Numbered from the stretch's first letter, positions 33,877 through 45,262 are shown. The stretch: 64,000 nucleotides of DNA from Saprospiraceae bacterium UBA6168 (GCA_002435785.1 DIUC01000020.1:62001-126000); one strand, 5' to 3'. Made by a program: numbers and translations. Notes: a model not told the origin generated them from the letters alone.

Positions 33877-34089
33877 AAGTGCTTCAAGGTTTTGGATATG
33901 TTCAGTCGGTTCGGCGCTTTGACCACATTTTAGCAAAAAAGTAACCGTGCGATGGCTTAGTTTTGCGGCTCGTTTTTAGAACAGTGCCAGCCTACTATGC
34001 AGTCATTTCATTTGCTATTCAACGATTTATGAAGAAAAAATGCTGCCAGAATGGCCGAATTTCAAAGCTTTTTTACACCAAATAAATAT

Positions 34090-35628
34090 ATGGGCAACAT
34101 TAGGGTACGTTTTGCGCCAAGTCCAACTGGGGCACTTCACATCGGCGGCGTCCGCACGGCGCTTTACAATTATCTTTTTGCAAAAAAGAATGGCGGCACT
34201 TTCGTCCTACGCATCGAGGACACCGACCAAGGGCGCTACGTGCCGGGCGCCGAGGAATACATCCTCGAATCGCTCCAATGGTGTGGCATAATGCCCACCG
34301 AAGGACAGGGCATTGGCGGCCCTCATGCACCCTACCGCCAATCGGAGCGCAAGGCCATTTACCAACAACATGCCCTCGAACTCGTGGCCAACGGCAGCGC
34401 TTATTATGCCTTCGATACGCCCGAAGAACTGGACGTTGCCCGCTCGGAAGCCGCGGCCGCTGGCAACCACAATTTCAAGTACGACATCATCAGCCGACAG
34501 GCAATGAAGACCAGCCTCAACCTCACCGCCGACGAGGTGCAGCACCGACTTGCCGCTGGCGAGCATTACGTCATCCGCTTGAAAGTGCCTGAAAATGAGG
34601 TGGTTACGTTCACGGACCTGATTCGGGGGGAGGTAAGCTTCCACACCAGCGAACTGGACGACAAGGTCCTGATGAAGTCGGACGGTATGCCGACCTACCA
34701 CCTCGCCAACATCGTGGACGACCACTTGATGGAGATAACGCACGTCATCAGGGGCGAAGAATGGCTGCCAAGCACGGGCCACCACGTACTGCTGTACCGG
34801 GCCTTTGGTTGGGAGGCCACCATGCCGCAGTTCTCGCACCTGCCGCTGATTTTGAGGCCGGACGGCAAGGGCAAGCTCAGCAAACGGGACGGCGCAAAGT
34901 TCGGCATGCCCGTGTTCCCGCTCTCGTGGAAGGCGGAGGTGGCAGAGGACAGCTTTGAGGGTTTCCGGGAGTATGGTTTTTTGCCACAGGCAGTCGTGAA
35001 CTTCCTCGCATTCCTCGGCTGGAACCCCGGCACGGAGCAGGAGATTTTCAGCTTGGAGGAGCTTTGCGAAGCGTTTTCCATCGAAAAGATAAGCAAGAGT
35101 GGCGCCCGGTTCGACTACGACAAAGCGAAATGGTACAACCAGCAGTACCTCCACGCTGCCTCAGATTCGGACTTGGCAGCGCAGGTTCGCCCATTGGCGG
35201 AGGCAAAGAGCTACCAAGTTTCGGATGAATATTTGGCGCAAGTATGCCACCTGATGAAGGGTCGTTCTACCTTCCTGAGCGATATTGTCGAGCAGTCGAG
35301 CTACCTGTTCGGTGAGGTGCAAACGTATGACAATGAGAACATTGCGAAGCGCTGGAAGCCGGAAAGCCGCCCCGTATTCGAGGCGCTTGCGATACATTTG
35401 CAGGCGCAGCCATCCTTCGAGGCAGGCCCTCTTGAAGAGGCTGTGAAAGGGTTCATGGCAGAAAAGGGCTTGAAACCGGGAGAGGTAATGCCTGTGTTGC
35501 GCCTCTCATTGGCTGGCACGATGCAAGGGCCTGGGGTGTACGAAATGATGGAGCTATTGGGCAAGGAGCGCAGCATCGAGCGGCTAAAAACTGCATTTGG
35601 GCAATTTGATAAGACCGTTGGGCTGTGA
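34090..35628 (+). CDS. gltX: Glutamyl-tRNA synthetase
   Basis: This 512-residue class I synthetase charges tRNA(Glu), and probably tRNA(Gln) for later amidation by GatCAB. The HIGH-type motif is in VRFAPSPTGALHIGG at the N-terminus, and the KMSKS-type motif is KLSKRDGAKF near residue 260. The C-terminal anticodon-binding region is helical. The ATG at 34090 puts the start six residues before APSPTG, as in most homologues. An in-frame ATG at 34051 would add 13 residues and cannot be excluded. Confidence 0.95.
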   Translation: MGNIRVRFAPSPTGALHIGGVRTALYNYLFAKKNGGTFVLRIEDTDQGRYVPGAEEYILESLQWCGIMPTEGQGIGGPHAPYRQSERKAIYQQHALELVANGSAYYAFDTPEELDVARSEAAAAGNHNFKYDIISRQAMKTSLNLTADEVQHRLAAGEHYVIRLKVPENEVVTFTDLIRGEVSFHTSELDDKVLMKSDGMPTYHLANIVDDHLMEITHVIRGEEWLPSTGHHVLLYRAFGWEATMPQFSHLPLILRPDGKGKLSKRDGAKFGMPVFPLSWKAEVAEDSFEGFREYGFLPQAVVNFLAFLGWNPGTEQEIFSLEELCEAFSIEKISKSGARFDYDKAKWYNQQYLHAASDSDLAAQVRPLAEAKSYQVSDEYLAQVCHLMKGRSTFLSDIVEQSSYLFGEVQTYDNENIAKRWKPESRPVFEALAIHLQAQPSFEAGPLEEAVKGFMAEKGLKPGEVMPVLRLSLAGTMQGPGVYEMMELLGKERSIERLKTAFGQFDKTVGL

Positions 35629-35769
35629 GGGGTTGGCTACCATGCTCAACCCAATAAGGCAAAGCTGGGGGCAGGGGAATATGGACAGCCACATCCCACT
35701 TCATCGGCACAGCCAGCAATTAGCGGTTGGGTGCAGTATTTCCCGGATAGTCCCTTTTTCAAAAACACC

Positions 35770-35801
35770 TTTGGAAAACCCACTCCTCCGGCTTACTTTT
35801 G
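35770..35801 (+). promoter_or_regulatory. Promoter of the small membrane protein gene
   Basis: TTTG (35770-35773) is followed after 20 nt by TACTTTTG (35794-35801), 42 bp before the ATG. This matches the Bacteroidota promoter consensus well. Confidence 0.7.
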
Positions 35802-35842
35802 CGCCGTTCAGTCAAAACAATTCATCCATAAAAAATACCGTC

Positions 35843-35968
35843 ATGTCAGATCATATTGAAAACGAAGGCAAAAAAGGCAATTTCATGATGTGGTTCATCA
35901 TCTATTTTATCGTCTTCGTCAGCTTGCTCATTTACTTGTACCGCTATAACCTTCGGTTAGAGTTCTGA
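35843..35968 (+). CDS. Small single-pass membrane protein (41 residues)
   Basis: A short polar N-terminus (MSDHIENEGKKGNF) is followed by one hydrophobic helix (about residues 15-34, rich in F, I, V, L) and a short basic/acidic tail. It has its own well-formed promoter, which supports its reality. Its function is unknown. Its position and topology resemble small subunits or assembly factors of membrane complexes, but nothing nearby identifies a partner. The word-repeat locus begins 6 bp after the stop. Confidence 0.6.
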   Translation: MSDHIENEGKKGNFMMWFIIYFIVFVSLLIYLYRYNLRLEF

Positions 35969-35973
35969 TTTTA

Positions 35974-36190
35974 ATTGGCAGCCAGACTTTTAAGTTGGCA
36001 GTTCGACAGTTGGCAGTTGGCAGTCAGTCAGCAGTCATTTAGCAGGGCGTCGTAATAACAAAAGAGAGTTGGCACCTACAATGGATACCAACTCTCTTTC
36101 ATTTTAGCAGGTTACAGACTAAACAACTGCTGACTGACTGCCAACTGTCGAACTGTCGAACTGCCAACTGCCAACTGTCGAACTGCCAAC
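35974..36190. repeat. Inverted word-repeat locus (GTTGGCAGTTCGACA / CTGCCAACTGTCGAA)
   Basis: The left arm, about 35974-36045, iterates TTGGCAG and GTTCGACAG. The right arm, 36124-36190, iterates CTGCCAA and CTGTCGAA, with GACTGACTGCC matched by GGCAGTCAGTC. Between the arms is an ordinary hairpin terminator (36061-36099). The right arm touches the prfC stop codon (36192), and the left arm starts 6 bp after the small membrane gene. Confidence 0.9.
36061..36099. terminator. Bidirectional terminator nested in the word-repeat locus
   Basis: Perfect 12-bp arms AAAGAGAGTTGG and CCAACTCTCTTT surround a 15-nt loop, with A/T-rich flanks, between convergent genes. Confidence 0.75.
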
Positions 36191-36191
36191 T

Positions 36192-37772
36192 TTACTCCTC
36201 ACTCGTAAACCTAAACTCTACCGCCGGGTGCGCCTCCTGCGCCATCTTTAGCGCCCAGGCACTTTCGGCCAAGAATACGAGCTGCCCGTCCTTGTCCTTT
36301 GCCAAGTCCTTTGCACGGCGGCTAAGAAACTCCTTGTAGGCTGCCTCGTTGTCGCATTTCACCCAACATGCTTTGTAAAGGTTGACGGGTTCGTAGGAGC
36401 AGGATGCGCCGTACTCATGCTTCAGGCGGTACTGGATGACCTCAAATTGCAGTGCTCCCACCGTGCCGATGATTTTCCTGCCGTTTATTTCCTTCGTGAA
36501 TAGCTGCGCAACACCCTCGTCCATGAGCTGGTCGAGGCCCTTGGCAAGCTGCTTCGACTTGAGCGGGTCGGCGTTTTCGACGTAGCGGAACTGCTCCGGC
36601 GAGAAGCTCGGAATGCCTTTAAAGTGCAGCACCTCGCCCTCCGTCAGCGTGTCGCCGATTTTGAAGTTGCCGCTGTCGTAGAGGCCCACCACATCGCCGG
36701 GGAAGGCGTCGTCAATCACCTCTTTTTTGGAGGCCATGAAGCTGGTTGGGTTGGCGAAGCGCATCTGGCGGTTGTTGCGTACGTGCAGGTAGTTGGTGTT
36801 GCGCTCGAACTTGCCGGAACAAACCCGCAAGAACGCAATGCGGTCACGGTGCCGGGGGTCAATGTTTGCGTGGATTTTGAACACAAATCCGCTGAATTTT
36901 TCTTCTTCTGGTAAAACGAGCCGCTCCTCCGTCTCCCGTGAAAGGGGCGTTGGTGCTATGTTCACGAAGCAGTCCAGCATTTCCCGCACCCCAAAGTTGT
37001 TGACGGCAGAGCCGAAAAAAACAGGCGACAACTCGCCCCGTTGGTACGCCGCTTGATTGAAAACCGGGTACACCTGCTGTACCATGTGTACCTCCTCCCG
37101 GAGCGTATTAGCTGGCCGTTCGCCGATGTGCTTTTCGAGCGCCGGGTCAGCCAAGTCGTTGATTTCAATGATGTCCTCCTCCGCTTGCTTACCGTGCGGA
37201 CGAAAGAGCACGAGGTTCTTTTCGTACATGCTATAAACCCCTTTGAAAGTGCCGCCCATACCTACTGGCCAACTGAGCGGGCAGACCCGAAGACCCAGCT
37301 TTTGCTCCACCTCATCCAATAGGTCAATGGCGTCCTTGCCCTCCCGGTCGAGCTTGTTGATGAAGACGATGATGGGCGTGTTGCGCATCCGGCAGACTTT
37401 GACGAGCTTTTCGGTCTGGGTTTCCACGCCCTTTGCCACGTCAATGACCACGATGGCGCTGTCCACAGCGGTAAGGGTGCGGTAGGTGTCCTCGGCGAAG
37501 TCCTGGTGGCCGGGGGTGTCCAAGATGTTGATTTTCAGGTCTTTATACTCGAAGGCCATGACCGAGGTAGCCACGGAGATGCCCCGTTGTTTTTCGATTT
37601 CCATAAAGTCCGAGACAGTAGTCTTCTTTATCTTATTGGATTTGACAGCCCCAGCGGTCTGGATGGCACCACCGAAAAGCAGCAATTTTTCGGTAAGGGT
37701 GGTCTTGCCGGCATCGGGGTGGGAGATGATGCCGAAGGTCTTGCGCCGTGCGATTTCTTGTTTTAAGCTCAT
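36192..37772 (-). CDS. prfC: Peptide chain release factor 3
   Basis: This 526-residue translational GTPase recycles RF1/RF2 from the ribosome after termination. G1 is SHPDAGKTTLTEK, with G2 near KQRGISVATSV, G3 LDTPGHQDFAED and G4 FINKLDREGKD. Domain II and the RF3-specific C-terminal domain (VGALQFEVIQYRLKHEYG) are complete. A TACCTTTG -7 box lies at 37796-37803 on the minus strand, 24 bp before the ATG. The divergent neighbour is recQ. Confidence 0.96.
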   Translation of the reverse strand: MSLKQEIARRKTFGIISHPDAGKTTLTEKLLLFGGAIQTAGAVKSNKIKKTTVSDFMEIEKQRGISVATSVMAFEYKDLKINILDTPGHQDFAEDTYRTLTAVDSAIVVIDVAKGVETQTEKLVKVCRMRNTPIIVFINKLDREGKDAIDLLDEVEQKLGLRVCPLSWPVGMGGTFKGVYSMYEKNLVLFRPHGKQAEEDIIEINDLADPALEKHIGERPANTLREEVHMVQQVYPVFNQAAYQRGELSPVFFGSAVNNFGVREMLDCFVNIAPTPLSRETEERLVLPEEEKFSGFVFKIHANIDPRHRDRIAFLRVCSGKFERNTNYLHVRNNRQMRFANPTSFMASKKEVIDDAFPGDVVGLYDSGNFKIGDTLTEGEVLHFKGIPSFSPEQFRYVENADPLKSKQLAKGLDQLMDEGVAQLFTKEINGRKIIGTVGALQFEVIQYRLKHEYGASCSYEPVNLYKACWVKCDNEAAYKEFLSRRAKDLAKDKDGQLVFLAESAWALKMAQEAHPAVEFRFTSEE

Positions 37773-37795
37773 TCTTTGATAAAAATTACGGGGCG

Positions 37796-37803
37796 CAAAG
37801 GTA
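37796..37803 (-). promoter_or_regulatory. Candidate -7 box of prfC
   Basis: TACCTTTG on the minus strand, close to the ATG. A well-placed -33 TTG was not identified. Confidence 0.4.
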
Positions 37804-37967
37804 AGCGCTGGTAGGGGAAGAATGCAGGAAAGATGTTTTTATGCTTTTGCAAAGCCTACTAATATCAATTGGCAAAGGAAAAACGCTGGAAATGAACGAA
37901 ACGCCCCGATGGGCACTTGGCCAACTCCAGCCACTTTAAAAAATGATTTTTTTACTGCCAAATTAAA

Positions 37968-37999
37968 TTTGGGCAAGCGGAATCCGTTTCTTATCTTTG
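37968..37999 (+). promoter_or_regulatory. Promoter of recQ
   Basis: TTTG (37968-37971) is followed after 20 nt by TATCTTTG (37992-37999). The start site would be near 38006, giving a leader of about 195 nt. Confidence 0.65.
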
Positions 38000-38201
38000 G
38001 CAACTTTTTGTAGAAAGCGGCTGTACGAAGCGTAAACACAGCGACGTGCTCGCCATCAGTGAAGAAATTTTTTTCAAAAGTTTTCTTTCGGAAGATATTT
38101 ATTGACTACTTTTAACCACGAAGAAATACCCTCCCAAGTGCTACCCAAATCAAGCCAATTCATTTTGATTTACAAGACTTTAAATTAAACACACAGCGAA
38201 A

Positions 38202-40418
38202 ATGACGTTAGTTGCAGAAAAACCCAGCGTAAGTGATGTGGTGAACGATGCCCTTCAGCTGTTCTTTGGCTTCGAGAACTTCAAGGGAAACCAAAAAGCA
38301 ATCGTCCAGAGTGTTCTTGATGGGAAAGACACATTTGTCATTATGCCAACGGGCGGAGGCAAATCACTCTGCTACCAGTTGCCGGCCTTGATGATGGAAG
38401 GCACCGCCCTTGTCATCTCCCCCCTGATTGCATTGATGAAAAACCAAGTGGACAGCATACGTGGCTACAGCGACGAGGACGAGGTTGCCCACTTCCTCAA
38501 CTCCTCCCTCACCAGGGTACAGATGAAAGAAGTGAAAGCCGACATAATGGACGGCAAGACCAAGCTCCTTTACGTCGCACCAGAGACACTCACAAAAGAG
38601 GAGAACATTGAGTTCTTCCAAAACGTGAACATCAGCTTTGTGGCCGTTGACGAGGCGCACTGCATCTCGGAGTGGGGCCACGACTTCCGGCCAGAGTATC
38701 GCCGCATCCGGTCCATGATTGATGCCATCAACAAAGAAATACCCATCATCGCCCTCACCGCTACGGCCACACCCAAGGTGCAGTCCGATATTTTGAAGAA
38801 CCTCAACATGCACGACGTGAACACCTTCGTGTCGTCGTTCAACCGGGAGAACCTATTCTATGAGGTGCGGCCAAAGGGCAAGAAGGAGGCCACCATGAAG
38901 CAGATGGTGCAAATCATCAAGACCATGCCCGGCCAGTCGGGTATTATATATGTGCAGGCCCGCAAGAGCACGGAAGAGATTGCCCAAGTGCTGAACGTGA
39001 ACGGCATAAAGGCGGCGCCCTACCACGCTGGCCTTGATGCCAAGCTACGCTCCGCCACACAGGACGCCTTTTTGATGGAGGACATAGACGTGATAGTGGC
39101 CACCATCGCTTTTGGGATGGGCATTGACAAGCCGGACGTGCGCTTCGTCATGCACTACAACATGCCCAAGAGCATCGAGAACTACTACCAAGAAACAGGG
39201 CGGGGCGGGCGAGACGGCCTTGAGGGTCGCTGCATCTCGTTTTTCAGCTACAAGGACATGGCCAAGCTCGAAAAATTCTTGCGGGACAAGCCCGTGGCCG
39301 AGCGTGAAATGAGCGCCCAGCTCATGCAGGAAGTGATGGCCTATGTAGAGACCACCGGTTGCCGCAGGCGGTTCCTGTTGTTTTACTTCGGCGAGGAGTT
39401 TGAGGAGACGAGCTGTGGGGGCATGTGCGACAACTGCCGTTACCCGAAGGAAAAAGTGGAAGTGCAGTTGGAAATGCAGCAGGTGCTAATGTCCATCAAG
39501 ACTTTAGAAGAAAACTATAAGATAAAGACCATCCTCGACTTCATCATGGGCAACGAGACGAAGGAGATGAAGGATTACAAGTTCAACAAGAAGCCCCTGT
39601 TCGGTGTGGGCAAGGACAAGGACGAACTTTTCTGGAACTCCGTTTTTCGCCATGCCCTCATCAATGAGTTCATCCGCAAGGACATCGAGACCTACGGCGT
39701 GCTCAAGCTGACCGAATTTGGCTACGAGTTCATCGAAGACCCATTTGAGGTGAAAATCCCGCTCAATCACGATTACAACAGCAACGAAGTTGACCTCGAC
39801 GACGAGATGGGCAAAGTTGCTGCCCTCGACGAGACTTTGGTCAAAATGCTCAAGGAACTCCGACGGGAAGTGGCCAAAAAGAAAAACGTGCCGCCCTTCG
39901 TCATCTTCCAAGACCCTTCATTGGAGGACATGGCCACACAGTACCCCATCACGATGGAGGACATGACCAAGATACAGGGCGTGAGCATCGGCAAGGCACA
40001 ACGCTATGCCAAGCCCTTCCTCGACATGATTGCTAAGTACGTGGAGGACAACGAAATCGAGCGGCCTTCGGACACGGTCATCAAGCAGGTGGCCAACAAG
40101 TCAAAGGTGAAGGTGGCCATCATCCAAGCCGTTGACCGAAAGATGCCCCTGCCCGACATCGCCCGCCAGAACGACCTGAAAATGGACGAACTGATGGAAG
40201 AAATGGACGCCATCGTATGCTCTGGCACCAAGCTCAACATTGACTACTACCTCGAAGACAACATGGACGAAACAGTGGTGGAGGAAATCTACGACTACTT
40301 CATGGCCTCCGAGACCGACGACCCGAAGACTGCCTACTTTGAACTAAAGGACGACGAATGCACCTTTGAGGAAATTCAGTTGGTACGGTTGAAGTTCCTT
40401 TCGGAGTTGGCCAACTAA
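38202..40418 (+). CDS. recQ: ATP-dependent DNA helicase RecQ
   Basis: This 738-residue 3'-5' helicase works in recombination and replication-fork repair. Motif 0/I is PTGGGKSLCYQLPA, motif II DEAHCISEWGHDFRPEY and motif III LTATATPKV. The RecQ-Ct Zn site has Cys in GCRRRFLLFYFGE and CGGMCDNC. A winged-helix RQC domain follows, then an HRDC domain (about 545-620, KKKNVPPFVIFQD ... MTKIQGVSIGKAQRYAKPF). About 110 further residues form an acidic, helix-turn-helix-like tail (MPLPDIARQNDLKMDELMEE), seen in the longer Bacteroidota RecQ proteins. aroQ and hldD follow on the same strand. Confidence 0.95.
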   Translation: MTLVAEKPSVSDVVNDALQLFFGFENFKGNQKAIVQSVLDGKDTFVIMPTGGGKSLCYQLPALMMEGTALVISPLIALMKNQVDSIRGYSDEDEVAHFLNSSLTRVQMKEVKADIMDGKTKLLYVAPETLTKEENIEFFQNVNISFVAVDEAHCISEWGHDFRPEYRRIRSMIDAINKEIPIIALTATATPKVQSDILKNLNMHDVNTFVSSFNRENLFYEVRPKGKKEATMKQMVQIIKTMPGQSGIIYVQARKSTEEIAQVLNVNGIKAAPYHAGLDAKLRSATQDAFLMEDIDVIVATIAFGMGIDKPDVRFVMHYNMPKSIENYYQETGRGGRDGLEGRCISFFSYKDMAKLEKFLRDKPVAEREMSAQLMQEVMAYVETTGCRRRFLLFYFGEEFEETSCGGMCDNCRYPKEKVEVQLEMQQVLMSIKTLEENYKIKTILDFIMGNETKEMKDYKFNKKPLFGVGKDKDELFWNSVFRHALINEFIRKDIETYGVLKLTEFGYEFIEDPFEVKIPLNHDYNSNEVDLDDEMGKVAALDETLVKMLKELRREVAKKKNVPPFVIFQDPSLEDMATQYPITMEDMTKIQGVSIGKAQRYAKPFLDMIAKYVEDNEIERPSDTVIKQVANKSKVKVAIIQAVDRKMPLPDIARQNDLKMDELMEEMDAIVCSGTKLNIDYYLEDNMDETVVEEIYDYFMASETDDPKTAYFELKDDECTFEEIQLVRLKFLSELAN

Positions 40419-40422
40419 GTAA

Positions 40423-40475
40423 GTGACTGGTGATTGGCAACTGGTGATTGGGCCGGTGACTGCCAATCACCAGTC
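40423..40475. repeat. Inverted word-repeat locus (GGTGATTGG / CCAATCACCAGTC)
   Basis: Two copies of CTGGTGATTGG are followed by the inverse CCAATCACCAG after a short loop. It starts 5 bp after the recQ stop and lies before aroQ. The same words occur inside the helicase gene at 20898-20935. Confidence 0.75.
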
Positions 40476-40505
40476 GCCGCCCTCTAAAGGGGAAAATACA
40501 GTCAC

Positions 40506-40922
40506 ATGAAAATCCTAATCATCAACGGCCCAAACCTCAACCTGCTGGGCACCCGTGAGCCGCACATCTATGGCAAGCGCTCATTCGAGGAGTATTTCGA
40601 GACCTTGCAGCAGGAATTTCCGGGCGTCACCCTGCACTATTTCCAGAGCAACCACGAGGGCGAACTACTGGACAAACTGCACGGGGCTGGCTTTTCTTAT
40701 CAAGGCATCATCCTCAACCCAGGGGCCTACACTCACACCTCCATTGCATTGGCCGATGCCATCGCAGCCATCGAGACGCCCGTGGTAGAGGTGCATATTT
40801 CCAATACATTTTCGAGGGAGGAGTTCCGCCACAAATCCATGACGGCGCCGTACTGCGTTGGTTGCATCATCGGGCTGGGGCTGAAGGGGTACGACTTGGC
40901 GGTGGCGTATTTTATGTCGTAA
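40506..40922 (+). CDS. aroQ: 3-dehydroquinate dehydratase, type II
   Basis: This 138-residue dodecameric enzyme of the shikimate pathway makes 3-dehydroshikimate. Characteristic segments are present: INGPNLNLLGTREPHIYG (with the catalytic Tyr in the flexible lid region), QSNHEGELLDKLH, LNPGAYTHTSIALADA and VEVHISNTFSREEFR (catalytic His). Length is typical. The gene is in line with hldD, 18 bp downstream. Confidence 0.96.
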   Translation: MKILIINGPNLNLLGTREPHIYGKRSFEEYFETLQQEFPGVTLHYFQSNHEGELLDKLHGAGFSYQGIILNPGAYTHTSIALADAIAAIETPVVEVHISNTFSREEFRHKSMTAPYCVGCIIGLGLKGYDLAVAYFMS

Positions 40923-40940
40923 AACCATTTCACAACCAAT

Positions 40941-41924
40941 ATGATTATCCTCACCGGCGCCGCAGGCTTCATCGGCTCATGCCTCCTCCGCAGGCTCAAC
41001 GACGAGGGCCTGACCGACATCGTACTCGTGGATGACTTCTCACGTCCCGACAAGAACCGCAACCTCGAAGGCAAGCAGTTCCAATCAAAAGTCAACCGGA
41101 ACGGCTTCCTCCCGTGGCTGCAAGGTCATGCCAGCGAGGTCAGCTTCTTCTTCCACCTCGGTGCCCGAACGGACACGACGGAGCAGAACACGCTCATTTT
41201 CAATGCGTTGAACCTCGATTACTCAAAGGCCATCTGGCAAATTTGCGCAGCAAACAACATCCCCCTCGTGTATGCCAGCAGCGCCGCCACCTATGGCTTC
41301 GGCGAGCATGGCTACGACGACCGCCACGACATCGTGCCCGACCTAAAGCCGCTCAACCCCTACGGCGTCAGCAAAAACGACTTCGACAAGTGGGTGCTGG
41401 AACAAGTCGCATTGCCCACGGCGCCCAATCCGCAACCGTTCTGGGCTGGGTTGAAATTCTTCAACGTCTATGGCCCCAACGAGTACCACAAAGGCCGCAT
41501 GGCCAGCGTCATCTTCCAAACTGTCAAGCAAATCAGGGAAACGGGCGGCATGAAGCTCTTCCGCTCCCACCGGCCCGACTTCGCCGACGGCCACCAGCTT
41601 CGGGATTTCATCTACGTGAAGGATGTGGCGGAAGTATGCCTGTTTTTTTACAAAAACCAGCAAAGCAGCGGACTGTACAATGTAGGCACTGGCCAAGCAC
41701 GACCCTTTTGGGACTTGGCGGTAGCCACTTTTCAGGCAATGGGGCTTGCGCCTAACATCAGCTTCGTGGATACCCCGGCGGACATCCGGGACACCTACCA
41801 GTATTTCACCGAGGCAAACATGCAGAAGTTGAGGGCGGCTGGGTACGAACAGCCATTCCAAACCTTGGAGGCGGGCGTGGAGGACTATGTGCGGGGATAC
41901 CTGCTGGAAGGGAATTTTTGGTAA
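40941..41924 (+). CDS. hldD: ADP-L-glycero-D-manno-heptose 6-epimerase
   Basis: This 327-residue short-chain dehydrogenase-like epimerase makes the heptose donor for lipopolysaccharide core. The Rossmann motif is TGAAGFIGS, the cofactor acid VDDFS, and FFFHLGARTDTTE is HldD-typical. The Tyr/Lys catalytic pair is in NPYGVSKNDFDKW; FNVYGPNEYHKGRMASV and DFIYVKDVAEV follow. Together with the O-antigen-ligase-like protein, flippase and GT-C protein, it supports lipopolysaccharide-type surface glycan production. It is probably in one operon with aroQ. Confidence 0.93.
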   Translation: MIILTGAAGFIGSCLLRRLNDEGLTDIVLVDDFSRPDKNRNLEGKQFQSKVNRNGFLPWLQGHASEVSFFFHLGARTDTTEQNTLIFNALNLDYSKAIWQICAANNIPLVYASSAATYGFGEHGYDDRHDIVPDLKPLNPYGVSKNDFDKWVLEQVALPTAPNPQPFWAGLKFFNVYGPNEYHKGRMASVIFQTVKQIRETGGMKLFRSHRPDFADGHQLRDFIYVKDVAEVCLFFYKNQQSSGLYNVGTGQARPFWDLAVATFQAMGLAPNISFVDTPADIRDTYQYFTEANMQKLRAAGYEQPFQTLEAGVEDYVRGYLLEGNFW

Positions 41925-41970
41925 AAATGATGCGAAACCCAACAAAATAAAGGTCTTTCCCCAAGATAAA

Positions 41971-42001
41971 TTTGCCAAAATTAAGTTTTGTAATACCTTC
42001 G
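41971..42001 (+). promoter_or_regulatory. Candidate promoter of hppA
   Basis: TTTG (41971-41974) is followed after 19 nt by TACCTTCG (41994-42001), one mismatch from TAnnTTTG, about 105 bp before the ATG. Confidence 0.45.
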
Positions 42002-42107
42002 CCCCCTGTTTGAAAGGCCTGTTTTTTGAAGCAAAACGCTGTTTTTTGGCCATGAGGGCGGGCTTGCTTTTATCCGTTCAATACTTTTAAACTAAACCAA
42101 CAAGATT

Positions 42108-44303
<2,196 letters not shown>

Positions 44304-44341
44304 TCGGATCCGACGGGCATACGGACGTTCGGAATCTCAAG

Positions 44342-44378
44342 GCCCCGGCAGCACAGCGTGTTGCCGGGGCTTTTTTTT
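44342..44378 (+). terminator. Rho-independent terminator of hppA
   Basis: The GC-rich 9-bp arms GCCCCGGCA and TGCCGGGGC are followed by eight T, 39 bp after the hppA stop. Confidence 0.9.
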
Positions 44379-44434
44379 GGTAGTGGTCGGGGGAAGTGGG
44401 CAGGGCGGATGGGAGGCAAGGCCCATTTGCCCAA

Positions 44435-44482
44435 AAAAATAAAAGGCTGTATGGAGCGAACTCCGTACAGCCTTTTATTTTT
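44435..44482 (-). terminator. Terminator of the duplicated unknown gene
   Basis: Nearly perfect 22-bp arms (44435-44456 and 44461-44482) with a 4-nt loop, ending in a T run on the minus strand, lie 15 bp past the stop of the gene ending at 44498. Confidence 0.88.
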
Positions 44483-44497
44483 CACCAAAAAACGGCC

Positions 44498-45262
44498 TTA
44501 CTCGCCCGGCGGAGTGGGCGGCGGCGGGGTATGGAAGTTCACCTCGAAGCCCCAGTCGCCGAGCTGCTGCTCTTGGCCCCGGTAGATGCCGAGCAGGATG
44601 TCCCGGATGGAGCGCAGGAAGAAGGCCACGGTGCCCGGCGTCTTGGTGTTTTGGCCTTTGGCGATGCCGAGGGCGAGGTTGCGGGCCTCGGTCGCTTTTT
44701 CCCGGTCACGCCCGGCTTTGGCGGCCTGTTCGGCAAGGATTGCGGCATCTTCCACGAGCGTTTGTAGCCCGTCCATGTCAAAGCCGGCGAGTATGCTGTC
44801 CTCGCCGTCGTCGGTGTGTTTTTTCAGGATGCCCTTGGCCAGCTTGATAAGCCCGCCGGCACCTCTCGGGATTTTCACTTGCACGACGCCCTTCGGGGAG
44901 TTGACGGTGAAACTCCAGTCGCCGAGCTTGCGCTCCGAGCCACGAAACTGCCCGAGCAGGAATTTACTGATGCTGGTGACGTGAAAAAGGATGGTGCCGG
45001 GGGTGATGCTCGACTGGGTCGGGGCAATGCCGATCTTCAGGTTTCGCTGTTCGTTCCGTTCTTCTTTCGTCTTGTCGGCGAGGCCCTGGAGTGTGGCCTG
45101 TGCGTCGGCCTCGGCCTTTTTGGCTTGTAGCTGGGTGGCGGTGGCAGCGGGTATGGGGCTGGCGGCCCCGTCGGTGGTGTGTTTTTCGAGAGCGTCCGTG
45201 GCGAGTGTCGTCATCTTTTCGGGCTCCCTGTACATTTTTACGGTAAAAGGTCTTCTTGGCAT
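44498..45262 (-). CDS. Unknown protein made of two tandem homologous halves
   Basis: This is a 254-residue soluble protein with no signal or transmembrane segment. The halves align over their whole length: ALEKHTTDGAASPI with ILKKHTDDGEDSIL, an Ala/Glu/Lys-rich helix, LKIGIAPTQSSITPGT with LALGIAKGQNTKTPGT, and FLLGQFRGSERKLGDWSFTVN with ILLGIYRGQEQQLGDWGFEVN. The unit (about 110 residues) is a helix followed by a compact beta segment. No known family was recognised. The C-terminus is Pro-rich. The gene is monocistronic, next to a long palindromic region. Confidence 0.65.
   Translation of the reverse strand: MPRRPFTVKMYREPEKMTTLATDALEKHTTDGAASPIPAATATQLQAKKAEADAQATLQGLADKTKEERNEQRNLKIGIAPTQSSITPGTILFHVTSISKFLLGQFRGSERKLGDWSFTVNSPKGVVQVKIPRGAGGLIKLAKGILKKHTDDGEDSILAGFDMDGLQTLVEDAAILAEQAAKAGRDREKATEARNLALGIAKGQNTKTPGTVAFFLRSIRDILLGIYRGQEQQLGDWGFEVNFHTPPPPTPPGE

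Larger units (their letters stand above)
37773..38201. other. Intergenic region between divergent prfC and recQ
   Basis: This 429-bp region holds the prfC -7 box and the recQ promoter. About 195 nt downstream of the recQ promoter is untranslated leader, with no recognised riboswitch or hairpin of note. Confidence 0.6.

Noticed and set aside
36001..36190. tRNA-like GTTCGA motif
   Set aside because: The sequence is part of the iterated repeat words. No cloverleaf, acceptor stem or CCA context is present.
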